Source of the DNA: Fulvimarina sp040239565
GTDB taxonomy: Bacteria > Pseudomonadota > Alphaproteobacteria > Rhizobiales > Rhizobiaceae
Assembly: GCF_040239565.1 (NCBI RefSeq)
Contig: NZ_JBEHWS010000002.1
Coordinates: 310,001-374,000, forward strand
Direction of reading: 5' to 3'
DNA: 64,000 bases
Of the stretch, positions 27,012 to 35,949 are shown piece after piece. The first letter of the stretch is position 1. Each line of letters starts with the position of its first letter. The translations under genes were made by a program, and so were the position numbers. The notes beneath the pieces were generated by a model that worked only from the letters and a program-made list of their open reading frames with translations, ran no database searches and had not been told where the DNA came from.

Positions 27012-27836
27012 TCACGTGATCCGGCGAATGCTCTCGGCGATTTCGTCCGGTTCGAAGACGCGCAGCCAATCCTCCTTCATGAGCATCGGCATGCCGTTCT
27101 CGATCGCCTTGTTGCAAGCATCGGAAAAGACGCCGTCGACTTCCTCGAAGATGACTGCACCGAGGATGTTGAGGTGACCCACCAGGAAATCCCGGGCGGC
27201 CGTCTTGTCGACGCCGCGGCGCACCACCTCGTCCATCGCCTGACGCATGGCAAGGAGCAGGGTGGCGCAGACGGTTTCCGACAGCCCCGGCTCAAGCAAG
27301 GCCATCTGGTCAACGGTCACGCGATGGGAGCGCAGGATCGGCGCCCAGATCGTCCTGGCGATCTCCTCGCCGGTCGCGTAATGCTCCTCCGGACCCTGCA
27401 TCAGAGCGCTGACGATCGATTGCTTGGCCGCGATTCCGCCGAACCGGTCGGCAAGGGCGGCGTCGTGGGGTTCGGTCGAGAAGATCGGCGGATGACAGGG
27501 ATGGGTGACGAAATAGGTGATGTCGTCCCGCTTCGGCAGGTGACCCGCATAAGGTGCCGCCGCATCGAGAATCACCACGATGGTTCCGGGATCGAGCCGA
27601 TCGACGAGACCGGACGCCACTGTCCCGATCGCAGTGTCGGGAACGGCCAGGACCACCGCGCCGGCCCCGTCGAGCGCTTCGTCCAAAGGCACGCATTCGG
27701 TACCGAACGCCGCCTTCAAACGGTCCCGTCCGGCATCCGATACTTCGACATGTGCCGTCTCGTAGGCCGAGTTTTGGAGATTGCGAGCGAGCCGCATCCC
27801 CATCTTCCCGCCGGCTCCGATGAGAGCTAATTTCAT
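27012..27836 (-). CDS. apnO: D-apionate oxidoisomerase
   Basis: The protein has 274 residues. An N-terminal Rossmann domain (LALIGAGGKMGMRLARNL, GxGGxMG) is followed by VVLAVPDTAIG and a phosphogluconate-dehydrogenase-like helical C-terminal domain (YFVTHPCHPPIFS, TVDQMALLEPGLSETVC, HLNILGAVIFEEVDG). This pair is the family in which ApnO was described: it oxidises and isomerises D-apionate to 3-oxo-isoapionate. AGGAGGAACGTC before the ATG is an excellent ribosome site. oiaX follows after 14 bases and oiaK overlaps oiaX, so the three form one leftward operon. Confidence 0.85.
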   Translation of the reverse strand: MKLALIGAGGKMGMRLARNLQNSAYETAHVEVSDAGRDRLKAAFGTECVPLDEALDGAGAVVLAVPDTAIGTVASGLVDRLDPGTIVVILDAAAPYAGHLPKRDDITYFVTHPCHPPIFSTEPHDAALADRFGGIAAKQSIVSALMQGPEEHYATGEEIARTIWAPILRSHRVTVDQMALLEPGLSETVCATLLLAMRQAMDEVVRRGVDKTAARDFLVGHLNILGAVIFEEVDGVFSDACNKAIENGMPMLMKEDWLRVFEPDEIAESIRRIT

Positions 27837-27931
27837 GACGTTCCTCCTGATGGTTCTAAAATTCGTCGCGGACAGGTGCGGGCTCGCGCGGCAACGCCGC
27901 CGCCATTCCTGCGTGTCCGCCGGTTTCTGCG

Positions 27932-29386
27932 TCAGCCGTGCTTGATCGACACCGTCTTCAGTCGGGAGAAGCCGTACAACGCTTCAAAACCCTTTTCTCG
28001 GCCGTGACCTGACTTGCCGACGCCGCCGAAGGGCAGTTCGACCCCACCGCCGGCGCCATAATTGTTGATGAAGACCTGGCCGCAGTGCAGCGCACGCGCG
28101 AGCCGCATCTGACGGCCTCCGTTCTCGGTCCAGACGCCGGCGACAAGCCCGTATTCGGTGCCGTTCGCAATGCGAATGGCATCCGCTTCGTCTTCGAATG
28201 GGATCAGGACCTGGACCGGACCGAAGATCTCGTCCTGAGCGAGACGATGATCCGGCGCAACGTCCGCAAAAAGGATCGGCGCAACGTAGTGGCCGCCGGA
28301 GGGTGCGTCGGCAGCAATCGTTCCCTCTGCGGCAACGACAAGGTCCTTCCGTCCCTCCTCGATGAACGCCGTCACGAGCTTTTTCTGCTTGGCCGAAACC
28401 AGTGGACCGAGCGCGTAGGAGTCCTTGGCCGGCCCGACGACGAGGCCGCGATAGACCTCCGCCATGCGGTGCTTGACCTCATCGTAGACGCTGCGCTGAA
28501 CGAGAACCCGCGAAGCCGCCGAACACGTCTGCCCAGCGGCCTGGATGCAGGCTCCGACGAGGGTCGGGAGCGCCGCGTCGAGATCGCAGTCGTCGAACAC
28601 GATATGCGGAGACTTTCCGCCAAGCTCGAGCGTAACCGGGACGACGTTCGCGGACGCCGCCTCCTGAATGCGCTGGCCCGTCCCGACGGACCCGGTGAAC
28701 GAGACGTGGTGGACGCGGGCGTGGCCGGACAGGGCCGAACCGACATCGTGACCATAACCGGTGACGATATTGAGCGCGCCTGCCGGCAGCCCCGCTTCGA
28801 GGCTCAGCTCCGCGACCGCGAGAGCCGACAAAGACGCATCCTCGGCCGGTTTCAGGACGCAGGCATTGCCCATGGCGAGTGCCGCGCCGACCGAGCGCCC
28901 GAGGATCTGCATCGGATAGTTCCATGGGATGATGTGCGCCGTGACGCCGTGCGGCTCGCGCAGCGTCAGCACGGTCGTTCCCGCCTGGTAGGGAATGGTC
29001 TCTCCCGTCACCTTGTCGGCCGATGCGCCGTAGAATTCCAAATAGCGGGCAAGGGCCTTCGCATCGTTCCGCGCCTGGTCGAGCGGCTTGCCGACATCCC
29101 GCGATTCCAGCTCGGCGAGTCGTTCGGCGTTCTCCTCCACCAGTCTGCCGAGACTGGCGAGGATTCGCCCGCGTTCGGCGGCCGTCGTCCGCCCCCAGTC
29201 GCCGGAGAGCGCGTCTTCCGCCGCGCAGACAGCCTTATCGACGTCCGCCGTCGTTCCCCTTGCGATCCGGCCGATCCGCTCGCCGGTGGAGGGATCTTCC
29301 ACATCGATCGTGTCGCCGGCGGAGCCATCCTGCCAGCGCCCGCCGATGAACAGCTTCGTTCGCTCGAAACCGAAATGTATCGTCAT
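27932..29386 (-). CDS. NAD(P)-dependent aldehyde dehydrogenase
   Basis: The protein has 484 residues, the usual ALDH length. The glutamate active-site motif is LELGGKSPHIV and the catalytic cysteine is in QAAGQTCSAASRV. WNYPMQILGRSVGAALA, GSVGTGQRIQ and EIFGPVQVLIPF are standard ALDH blocks. It oxidises an aldehyde to an acid with NAD(P). It lies 95 bases upstream of apnO on the same strand and is probably co-transcribed; a role on glycolaldehyde or a sugar aldehyde would fit the cluster, but that is inference. The regulator gene sits just upstream. Confidence 0.92.
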   Translation of the reverse strand: MTIHFGFERTKLFIGGRWQDGSAGDTIDVEDPSTGERIGRIARGTTADVDKAVCAAEDALSGDWGRTTAAERGRILASLGRLVEENAERLAELESRDVGKPLDQARNDAKALARYLEFYGASADKVTGETIPYQAGTTVLTLREPHGVTAHIIPWNYPMQILGRSVGAALAMGNACVLKPAEDASLSALAVAELSLEAGLPAGALNIVTGYGHDVGSALSGHARVHHVSFTGSVGTGQRIQEAASANVVPVTLELGGKSPHIVFDDCDLDAALPTLVGACIQAAGQTCSAASRVLVQRSVYDEVKHRMAEVYRGLVVGPAKDSYALGPLVSAKQKKLVTAFIEEGRKDLVVAAEGTIAADAPSGGHYVAPILFADVAPDHRLAQDEIFGPVQVLIPFEDEADAIRIANGTEYGLVAGVWTENGGRQMRLARALHCGQVFINNYGAGGGVELPFGGVGKSGHGREKGFEALYGFSRLKTVSIKHG

Positions 29387-29490
29387 ACTCGTCCTCCCGA
29401 ACGACGCACATTCAGGAAGCGCGCCGTTTCTCTACTATCCGTCTGCACGACCGCGTCACTGCCGACGTTTATCTCTCGAATTCTCCCCCC

Positions 29491-30198
29491 TCACAGCGCA
29501 CGGCGCACATAGGGTTCGATCCTGTCATGCGCGGCATCGATGTGCTTCTTCATCATCGATGCGGCTCGGCCTTCGTCCTTCGCCGCGATCGCCTCGAGGA
29601 TCGTCACATGCTCCGCAATGACATCTTCCACGACACCGGAGTGAATGCGGACCCTGAAGATGTGCAGCTGAGTGAAGAGCTTGGTGAGCGTGTCCAGCAA
29701 CAGTTCATTGCCGCAGGCCGAGGCGATCACGGCATGGAAACGGCTGTCGAGCATGACGAGTGCGGTCGAATTGCGCTCGCTCGTTTCGCCGAGAAGATCC
29801 TGCATCTCCTGTGCGATCGCCCGGAGATCGGACAGATCGGCCGAGGAGGCTTTACGCGCGGCCTTCTGCGCGGCGGCGGGCTCAATAAGCGCACGCATCT
29901 CGAAAATCTGTTCGAGCCGCTCGAGAGTCGGCAGCGGCGCAACGAAGAAGCCTGAATTGTGCCTTTTGACGACGAGCCCTTCGCTCTCGAGCCTGATCAG
30001 CGCCCCGCGGATAGGTGTCTGCGAGACACCGAACCTGCGAGCGAGGCCGTCGACCGAAAGGCGTTCTCCTGGCGGCAACCTCAAAGAGACCAAGTCGTCG
30101 ACCAGACGCTCGTGGACTTCCTCCCCGAGGCCCGGGCGCTGCTCGATGCGATCACTGATGCGCGCATCGTTCCAATCATCAGCCTGGTATCGAGACAT
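29491..30198 (-). CDS. GntR family transcriptional regulator with FCD domain
   Basis: The protein has 235 residues. The winged-helix part shows LPPGERLSVDGLARRFGVSQTPIRGALIRLESEGLV, then an FCD ligand-binding domain (FEMRALIEPAAAQKAA, SRFHAVIASACGNELLLDTL, EHVTILEAIAAKDEGRAASMMKKHI) with the metal-binding His residues of the FadR-C class. It is transcribed divergently from the TRAP transporter, 182 bases away, and leads the leftward ALDH-apnO-oiaXK genes, so it is the likely local repressor or activator of both arms. Confidence 0.9.
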   Translation of the reverse strand: MSRYQADDWNDARISDRIEQRPGLGEEVHERLVDDLVSLRLPPGERLSVDGLARRFGVSQTPIRGALIRLESEGLVVKRHNSGFFVAPLPTLERLEQIFEMRALIEPAAAQKAARKASSADLSDLRAIAQEMQDLLGETSERNSTALVMLDSRFHAVIASACGNELLLDTLTKLFTQLHIFRVRIHSGVVEDVIAEHVTILEAIAAKDEGRAASMMKKHIDAAHDRIEPYVRRAL

Positions 30199-30243
30199 AC
30201 TCTGATCGATCGCTCCGCAAACCGTTGACCGCTTGTCAATTTC

Positions 30244-30271
30244 ATATTACGAATATCGTATCGGATATCGG
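30244..30271. promoter_or_regulatory. Candidate GntR operator between gntR and the TRAP operon
   Basis: Overlapping inverted repeats: TACGA-ATA-TCGTA at 30248-30260 and ATATC-N5-GATAT immediately after it. Such AT-rich dyads in a divergent control region are typical operators for FCD-type GntR proteins. The sites would sit between the two promoters and could serve both. Confidence 0.45.
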
Positions 30272-30379
30272 ATGTAAATGCATCAGCACTATTCGAGTTG
30301 ACTTCGAGCGATCGGGGAGAGGTCGCCGAGCAATCGCCATTTCGGCGTCGACAGCTAAGAATTTCTGGGAGGAAACCAT

Positions 30380-31357
30380 ATGACATTGAAGAGCCTCATC
30401 GCCGGCGTCCTGTTCGCGACGACTGCCCTTTCTGCATCGGCGCTCTCCGCCAAGGAGATGAATTTCGCGATCGTAACGCCGCCGGAAGGCCATTACGGCC
30501 AAGGCGCTAAGGCCTTCGCCGAGAAGATGAACGAGCTCTCGGACGGCGAGTTCACGATCAACGTGATGGCCGGCGGCTCGCTCGGCGGCGAGCGCGAACT
30601 TCTCGAAGGCGAGCAGATCGGGACGATCGATCTCGCGATGACGTCGACAGGGCCGGTCGGCTCTTTCGTTCCGGAAATCTATGCTCTCGACTTTCCCTTC
30701 CTCTTCAATGACTACGAGAGCGCTCGGCAGATTCTCGACGGAGAGATCGGTCAGGAACTCCTCGCTAAGTTCGAGGACAAGGGAATCATCGGTCTCGGCT
30801 GGTCGGAGAACGGCTTCCGCCATATCACGAACTCGGTGAAGCCGATCAGGACGCCCGAGGACGTGCAGGGTCTCAAGCTGCGGACGATGGAGAACCAGGT
30901 TCACATCGACGCCTTCCAGGAGCTTGGGGCTTCGCCAACCCCGATGAGCTGGACGGAAGTTCTGACCTCGCTTCAACAGGGCACGATCGACGGACAGGAA
31001 AACCCGGTTCCGATCATCACGTCCAACAACATGTGGGACATGCAGAAATACGTGACGCTGACGGGTCACGTCTATTCGCCAGCCGTTATCACCATGTCCA
31101 AGATTCAGTGGGACCAGCTCTCCGATGAGGAAAAGGGCTGGATCGAAGAGGCCTCGAAGGCCGCCATCTCCGCAACCCGCGCCAAGGTCGACGAGGACGA
31201 AGCCAACGGTGTCGCGCTCATGAAGGAGAACGGCATGGAGGTGATCGAGGACGTCGACAAGCAGGCTTTCCAGGATGCGGTTCAGCCGACTTACGAGCGC
31301 TATGGTGCCGAGTACGGCGAAGAGATGATCCAGCGCATCCGCGACGCGCAGCAGTAA
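30380..31357 (+). CDS. TRAP transporter substrate-binding protein (DctP family)
   Basis: The protein has 325 residues with a Sec signal peptide ending near ASALSAKEM. DctP-family features: AFAEKMNELSDGEFTINV, GGSLGGERELLEGEQIGTIDLAM, LPFLFNDYESARQIL-type DFPFLFND, ENGFRHITNSVKPIRTPEDVQGLKLRTMEN and the ligand-contact region LTSLQQGTIDGQENP. It is periplasmic and should bind an organic acid with its conserved arginine (GLKLRTM). GGGAGGAAACC precedes the ATG. A strong hairpin follows the stop, which would favour higher expression than the membrane subunits. Ligand unknown; D-apionate is a reasonable guess from context. Confidence 0.93.
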   Translation: MTLKSLIAGVLFATTALSASALSAKEMNFAIVTPPEGHYGQGAKAFAEKMNELSDGEFTINVMAGGSLGGERELLEGEQIGTIDLAMTSTGPVGSFVPEIYALDFPFLFNDYESARQILDGEIGQELLAKFEDKGIIGLGWSENGFRHITNSVKPIRTPEDVQGLKLRTMENQVHIDAFQELGASPTPMSWTEVLTSLQQGTIDGQENPVPIITSNNMWDMQKYVTLTGHVYSPAVITMSKIQWDQLSDEEKGWIEEASKAAISATRAKVDEDEANGVALMKENGMEVIEDVDKQAFQDAVQPTYERYGAEYGEEMIQRIRDAQQ

Positions 31358-31368
31358 TCCTCCCAAGG

Positions 31369-31403
31369 AGCGGCTCCGATTGTTTGCAATCGGAGCCGCT
31401 TTT
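31369..31403 (+). terminator. Strong hairpin between dctP and dctQ genes
   Basis: A perfect 14-bp stem (AGCGGCTCCGATTG / CAATCGGAGCCGCT) with a TTTG loop is followed by only a short T run. It starts 12 bases after the dctP stop. It can act as a leaky terminator or an mRNA-end stabiliser, giving excess binding protein over the membrane subunits. Confidence 0.8.
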
Positions 31404-31534
31404 CCCGAACGCTTCACTTCGACAGCGATCGATTTCGGCTGTTGGCGGTGCGCGCATGATTCTCGTGATTGAACGTGTTCGGTCCGTCCTGCTCCGACAT
31501 TTTACCTTTTTGCTTTGACCATAAGGTGCCGCCA

Positions 31535-32047
31535 ATGCGGAACGGCTTCCTCAATGTCGCCGAGCGGATGATCTCGGTGACCCACAACCTCGCAGCCTTG
31601 CTTCTCGCCACGGCTGCAGTGCTGGTGTTCTGGCAGGTGGTAACGCGTTTCGTTCTTGGTGACGCATCCGCTTGGTCTGAGGTTCTGGCTCGCGGTGTCG
31701 TCATCTGGATGGTCTTTCTCGGTGCCGGAGCCGGGTTTCGCCTGAGCGCGATGATTCCACTCGAATTCGTGCGCAGCGTGCTGCCTCAGAACTTTCAGCG
31801 CGTCGTCATTTTCATCGTCATGCTGCTCAATCTGATTTTCCTCGGCGTTCTCATCTGGTTCGGAACCGCAATGGCTATCCGCGTGTCGTCGCAGCAGGTC
31901 GCGATGCTGGGTGTTCCAATTTCGTGGTTCTATGCCGCGTTGCCGGTCGGCGCGGTCCTCGCGCTGCCGGGTGTCGTTCTCGAATATCTGAAGCCGATGG
32001 AAGACGTCCGTGACGAAGCCGAAACTAGCGCGGAGCAGATTCAATGA
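31535..32047 (+). CDS. TRAP transporter small permease (DctQ family)
   Basis: The protein has 170 residues with four membrane segments. The DctQ pattern is visible: VLVFWQVVTRFVLGDASAWSEVLAR, then VFLGAGAGFRLSAMI with a conserved glycine/arginine turn, and VPISWFYAALPVGAVL near the end. AAGGTG lies before ATG 31535; an in-frame upstream start at 31469 would cross the region before the ribosome site. It pairs with DctM; the ATGA overlap with the large subunit shows tight coupling. Confidence 0.9.
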   Translation: MRNGFLNVAERMISVTHNLAALLLATAAVLVFWQVVTRFVLGDASAWSEVLARGVVIWMVFLGAGAGFRLSAMIPLEFVRSVLPQNFQRVVIFIVMLLNLIFLGVLIWFGTAMAIRVSSQQVAMLGVPISWFYAALPVGAVLALPGVVLEYLKPMEDVRDEAETSAEQIQ

Positions 32048-33318
32048 ATGCTGCCCTCGTCACCGCGCTGATCGTCTTCTTCGTTCTCTCCGTTCCGGTC
32101 GGGGTTGCGATCGGCCTTGCGGCGATTGTCGGTGTCAGCTTCTTCTCACCGCTGCCGCTCCTCGTCGTTCCGCAAAAGATCTTCACGTCGCTCGACAGCT
32201 TCCCGCTGCTGGCGGTGCCGTTCTTCATCCTGGCCGGCAACCTGATGACGTCGGGCGGTGTCTCACGCAGGCTCGTCAACTTCGCGAAGTCGCTTGTCGG
32301 CGGCATCCAAGGCGGCCTTGGAGCGACCTGCGTGGTCACCTGCATGATCTTCGCCTCGATCTCCGGCTCGTCGGTCGCGACCACCTTCGCCATCGGCGCA
32401 ATCCTCGTTCCGGCGATGGCGCGACACAAATATCCCGTACCGATGGCCGCAACGATCCAGGCGAGTTCCGCCGAACTCGGCGTCATCATCCCACCTTCCG
32501 TGCCGCTCATCATCTACGGGGTGGCGACCGAAACGTCGATCACCCAGCTCTTCATGGCCGGCATCGGCCCCGGCCTGCTGATTGCGACCGCGCTCATCAT
32601 CATGACGCAGATTTGGTGCCGTCTCAAAGGCATCGGCATGTCCGACGGTGACGACAGCGAGCCGATCCTGGAAAGCTTCCTCGACGCGTTCTGGGCGCTC
32701 ATGCTTCCGGTCATCATCCTTGGCGGTATTTACGGCGGCATCTTCACACCAACCGAGGCAGCCGCAGTTTCGGTGATCTACGCGCTTGTCGTCGGTCTTT
32801 TCATCTACCGCGAGATGTCCATCACCGATCTGCCCCAAATCTTCCGTGCGGCGACGATCTCAACCGTTGCCATCATGCTGATCATCGCTACGGCGGGTCT
32901 GTTCTCCTTCCTGGTCTCGCTGTCCGGCCTCCCGAGCGTGGTCGGTGCATGGGCCGAGGGCTTCTTCGAATCGCCGATCAGTTTCCTTCTGTTCGTGAAC
33001 ATCCTTCTTCTTCTCGTTGGAATGTTCGTCGAAACCTCGGCAGCGATCCTCGTCCTCGCGCCAATTCTCGCTCCGATCGCCATCGGCTATGGCATCGATC
33101 CTGTTCATTTCGGGATGATTATCGTCATCAATCTCGCGCTCGGCATGATCACGCCGCCGCTTGGCGTCAATCTTTTCGCCGCAGCGCAGGTCGCACGAAT
33201 ACCGGTGCAGCGCATGTTCCTGCCGCTCGCCGTGCCTTTCACCGTCGTCCTCTCGATGCTTCTCATGATCACCTACGTTCCGGAGATCTCGCTCTTCTTC
33301 CGCGACCTCTTCACCTGA
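32044..33318 (+). CDS. TRAP transporter large permease (DctM family)
   Basis: The protein has 424 residues and about twelve membrane segments. DctM signatures: FFILAGNLMTSGGVSRRLVNFA, GSSVATTFAIGAILVPAMARHKYP, SSAELGVIIPPSVPLIIYG and the C-terminal NLALGMITPPLGVNLFAA. The repeated 'PPS.P.I.YG' and 'TPPlG.nlF' turns form the sodium and substrate sites. It starts in a four-base overlap with dctQ. Sodium-driven uptake of an organic acid or sugar acid is expected. Confidence 0.94.
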   Translation: MNAALVTALIVFFVLSVPVGVAIGLAAIVGVSFFSPLPLLVVPQKIFTSLDSFPLLAVPFFILAGNLMTSGGVSRRLVNFAKSLVGGIQGGLGATCVVTCMIFASISGSSVATTFAIGAILVPAMARHKYPVPMAATIQASSAELGVIIPPSVPLIIYGVATETSITQLFMAGIGPGLLIATALIIMTQIWCRLKGIGMSDGDDSEPILESFLDAFWALMLPVIILGGIYGGIFTPTEAAAVSVIYALVVGLFIYREMSITDLPQIFRAATISTVAIMLIIATAGLFSFLVSLSGLPSVVGAWAEGFFESPISFLLFVNILLLLVGMFVETSAAILVLAPILAPIAIGYGIDPVHFGMIIVINLALGMITPPLGVNLFAAAQVARIPVQRMFLPLAVPFTVVLSMLLMITYVPEISLFFRDLFT

Positions 33319-33340
33319 TACCCACCGCACGAAAACCCGG

Positions 33341-34450
33341 ATGAATTCGATGAGTGACACCAAACCCGAAACCTACCGGATCGCGACGATCGAAGGCGAC
33401 GGCATCGGTCCCGAAGTCGCCAGATCGGCAACCGAGATCATCGCAGAAGCCTGCGGAAAGGCGAAATTCGATTTCATCATGGCCGATGGCGGCGCGGCGC
33501 ATTATCAAAAAACCGGCGACGTCCTTCCCCAGGAGACGGCAAAACTCTGCCGCGAGTCCCACGCGATCCTACACGGCGCCGCGGGGCTGCCCGGCGTCGT
33601 CTATCCGGACGGCACCGAGGTCGGCAACGAACTGCATTTGAAGTTGCGGTTCGATCTCGACCTTTATGCAAATGTCCGCCCAATCAAGCTTCTGAAAGGC
33701 GTGACCTCGCCGCTGCGGGCGTTCGACGGTGGCGGCATCGACTACGTCATCGTGCGGGAAAACACCGAGGGGCTCTACGCAAGTCGCGGGGCTGGTGTCG
33801 TCCTTCGCGGCGAATTCGCGTCGGACAGCCTCGTCGTCACGCGCAAGGGTACGGAACGGGTCGCGCGCTTCGCCTTCGATCTCGCGAAGAAGCGCAATGG
33901 TGCGCTGCGCGATAAAAAGCACCGCGTCACTGTCTGCGACAAGGCCAACATCTTGCGCAGCTACGCCTTCTTTCGTTCGATCTGCGACGAAGTGAAGTCC
34001 GAATTCGCCGATGTCGACATCGATTACGCCTATGCCGACGCGATGACCGTTCATCTCCTGAAGAAGCCGGACTTCTACGATGTGATCGTCGCGGAGAACA
34101 TGTTCGGCGACATCATCTCCGATCTCGGCGCAGCGACCGTCGGCGGCATGGGCATCTCGCCGTCGGGCGAGATCGGCGATCATCACGGCCTTTTCCAAGG
34201 CGCGCACGGGTCTGCTCCGGATATCGCCGGGCAGGATGCGGCGAGCCCCGTTGCAGCCGTGCTCTCTGCGGTCATGATGTTGCGCTGGCTCTCGGACCGC
34301 TACGACGACGAGAGCCTTGCGGCCGACGCTGCTCGCATAGAGCATGCGGTGGAGAGCGTTCTCAGCGCTGGCGACCACGTCCCGGCCGATCTCGGGGGCT
34401 CGGCGCGATGCAGCGAGATGACCAAGGCGATCCACAAGGCACTGAACTGA
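33341..34450 (+). CDS. Isocitrate/isopropylmalate dehydrogenase family protein (tartrate-dehydrogenase-like)
   Basis: The protein has 369 residues. Family motifs: ATIEGDGIGPEVARSATEI, VRENTEGLYASRG, metal and substrate residues in CDKANILRSY, YADAMTVHLLKKP and the signature NMFGDIISDLGAATVGGMGISPSGEIG. It ends with GSAPDIAGQDAASPVAAVLS. The family oxidises 2-hydroxy acids at the beta position with NAD(P). The substrate may be a tartrate- or malate-like acid; a catabolic role with the TRAP transporter is more likely than leucine synthesis because no leuC/leuD is nearby. Start could be 33341 or 33350. Confidence 0.88.
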   Translation: MNSMSDTKPETYRIATIEGDGIGPEVARSATEIIAEACGKAKFDFIMADGGAAHYQKTGDVLPQETAKLCRESHAILHGAAGLPGVVYPDGTEVGNELHLKLRFDLDLYANVRPIKLLKGVTSPLRAFDGGGIDYVIVRENTEGLYASRGAGVVLRGEFASDSLVVTRKGTERVARFAFDLAKKRNGALRDKKHRVTVCDKANILRSYAFFRSICDEVKSEFADVDIDYAYADAMTVHLLKKPDFYDVIVAENMFGDIISDLGAATVGGMGISPSGEIGDHHGLFQGAHGSAPDIAGQDAASPVAAVLSAVMMLRWLSDRYDDESLAADAARIEHAVESVLSAGDHVPADLGGSARCSEMTKAIHKALN

Positions 34451-34475
34451 CAAGCTTGCGCGGAAAAGGAACCCT

Positions 34476-35369
34476 ATGACGAAGCGAACCGTCGGAATGA
34501 TCGGCGTCGGAATGATGGGGCACGGCATAGCCGCCAACATCGTCTCGGCAGGCTGGCCGCTGCATTATCTCGATCATCCTGGAAACCAGCCTACCGAAGA
34601 TCTCGATGCCTCGGGGGCCTGCCGTGAGAGCGATGCCGCGAGCCTCGTTGCAAAGATCGACGTCCTCATTCTGTGCGTAACAGGTAGCCGGGAGATCAAG
34701 ACGATTCTAACCGGCGACGACAATCTTGCTGGCCATTTGAAACGCGGGACCATCGTCGTCGATTGCTCGACCGGAATTCCGAGCGAGACCCGGACCGTGG
34801 CCGAACGGGTCGAGGCCTCCGGCTGTCGCTTCGTCGATGCCGCGATGACCCGCACACCGGCAGAGGCGAAAGCAGGACGGCTCAATCTCCTGATCGGAGG
34901 GGACGCGGACGTCGTGAAGGAACTGACGCCACTTCTGGAGGCGTTCTCGGAAAACCGGTTCCATGCCGGCCCGATCGGGGCGGGACAGACCCTGAAGCTG
35001 CTCCACAACTACGTATCGCTTGGAACGGCCGTCGTCGTTTCGGAAGCGGCAGCCTGCGCGGCGGAGACAGGGATCGCCCCGGACGTTTTCGTGGACTGCC
35101 TGAAACGGGGGGGCGGCTACGGCGCGGCGCTCGACAGGATAGGTCCCTACATCCTATCGCAAGACGTCTCCGCCATGCGGTTCTCGAATGCCAATGCGCG
35201 CAAGGATATCGCCTATTACCAGAGCCTTGTCGCCGAGACCGGCGCAAGTCACGAAGCGGCAAATGGAATTCTCAACGCGCTCGATTGGCTCACCGAAAAC
35301 GGGCATGGCGGTGCCATGATGCCGGAAGCCTGCGACGCCTTCCGTACCAAGAAGAGGGAATCCTCATAA
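34476..35369 (+). CDS. Beta-hydroxyacid dehydrogenase (3-hydroxyisobutyrate/tartronate-semialdehyde reductase family)
   Basis: The protein has 297 residues. N-terminal Rossmann motif VGMIGVGMMGHGIAANIV (GxGxMGxxxA), then VVDCSTGIPSETRTVAERV with the family DxSTgxP pattern, RFVDAAMTRTPAEAKAGRL and the catalytic lysine in GAGQTLKLLHNYVS. It reversibly reduces a 2- or 3-hydroxy acid aldehyde with NAD(P)H. In glycolate-producing pathways such an enzyme often acts on tartronate semialdehyde; here that is only suggested by OiaX yielding glycolate. AAAAGGAA precedes the ATG. Confidence 0.9.
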   Translation: MTKRTVGMIGVGMMGHGIAANIVSAGWPLHYLDHPGNQPTEDLDASGACRESDAASLVAKIDVLILCVTGSREIKTILTGDDNLAGHLKRGTIVVDCSTGIPSETRTVAERVEASGCRFVDAAMTRTPAEAKAGRLNLLIGGDADVVKELTPLLEAFSENRFHAGPIGAGQTLKLLHNYVSLGTAVVVSEAAACAAETGIAPDVFVDCLKRGGGYGAALDRIGPYILSQDVSAMRFSNANARKDIAYYQSLVAETGASHEAANGILNALDWLTENGHGGAMMPEACDAFRTKKRESS

Positions 35370-35949
35370 GCGGTTCGGGACATCCGGCGTTTCAGTCCGC
35401 CCCGCCGTTCTGGGTTCCGGTACCGACGCATTTTCGCTCAGACGGTAAGACGCTTCCGGTCGATCCCAAGGCGCATGCTCGCCCAGTTGGAGACGATCTA
35501 TCCATCATGTTTCGCAAGTCATGCTGGCGAGCTCGACAGGCGACTATTGGTAACTGGACGATGAAGGCTTTGACGCGCTGATCGATCTTGCATCTTCGGA
35601 TGCCAGCGACGCGCTTGATCTTTCGCTGCTGTTCGGCGCCCTTCGCCCGACGCCATCTACTTCACCCAGTCGCTGCTCGCTGCGGCCCAAAACCCGCAGG
35701 CGATTCATCGATCAGAATCGGCGAGACGGTTCAGACAACCGGGACCACCTCTGTCTCTCAGGGGCAGGTCCGAGCATATCTGCCTTTGGGTCGCACGCGC
35801 AGCCCGTCGTTCCGACCGAGCACCCGTTGGGGGAAAACACAGATACTCATTATACCTGTTGACAAGACGATGGTCGTTTCGCAAGCTCACGTTCGATCGA
35901 CATGAAACGCGTCCGGGAGGGATGCGGGCTGATCGGGAGGAACTTATTT
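35370..35949 (+). other. Intergenic region with an unassigned gene relic
   Basis: No intact gene. At 35554-35645 one frame reads LDDEGFDALIDLASSDASDA and LDLSLLFGA. The next frame takes over with PSPDAIYFTQSLLAAAQNPQ. Together they look like a frameshifted remnant of a real protein that I cannot name. The last 90 bases should hold the promoter of the ABC operon; a TTGACA lies at 35859-35864 but no good -10 is seen at the right spacing. Confidence 0.4.
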
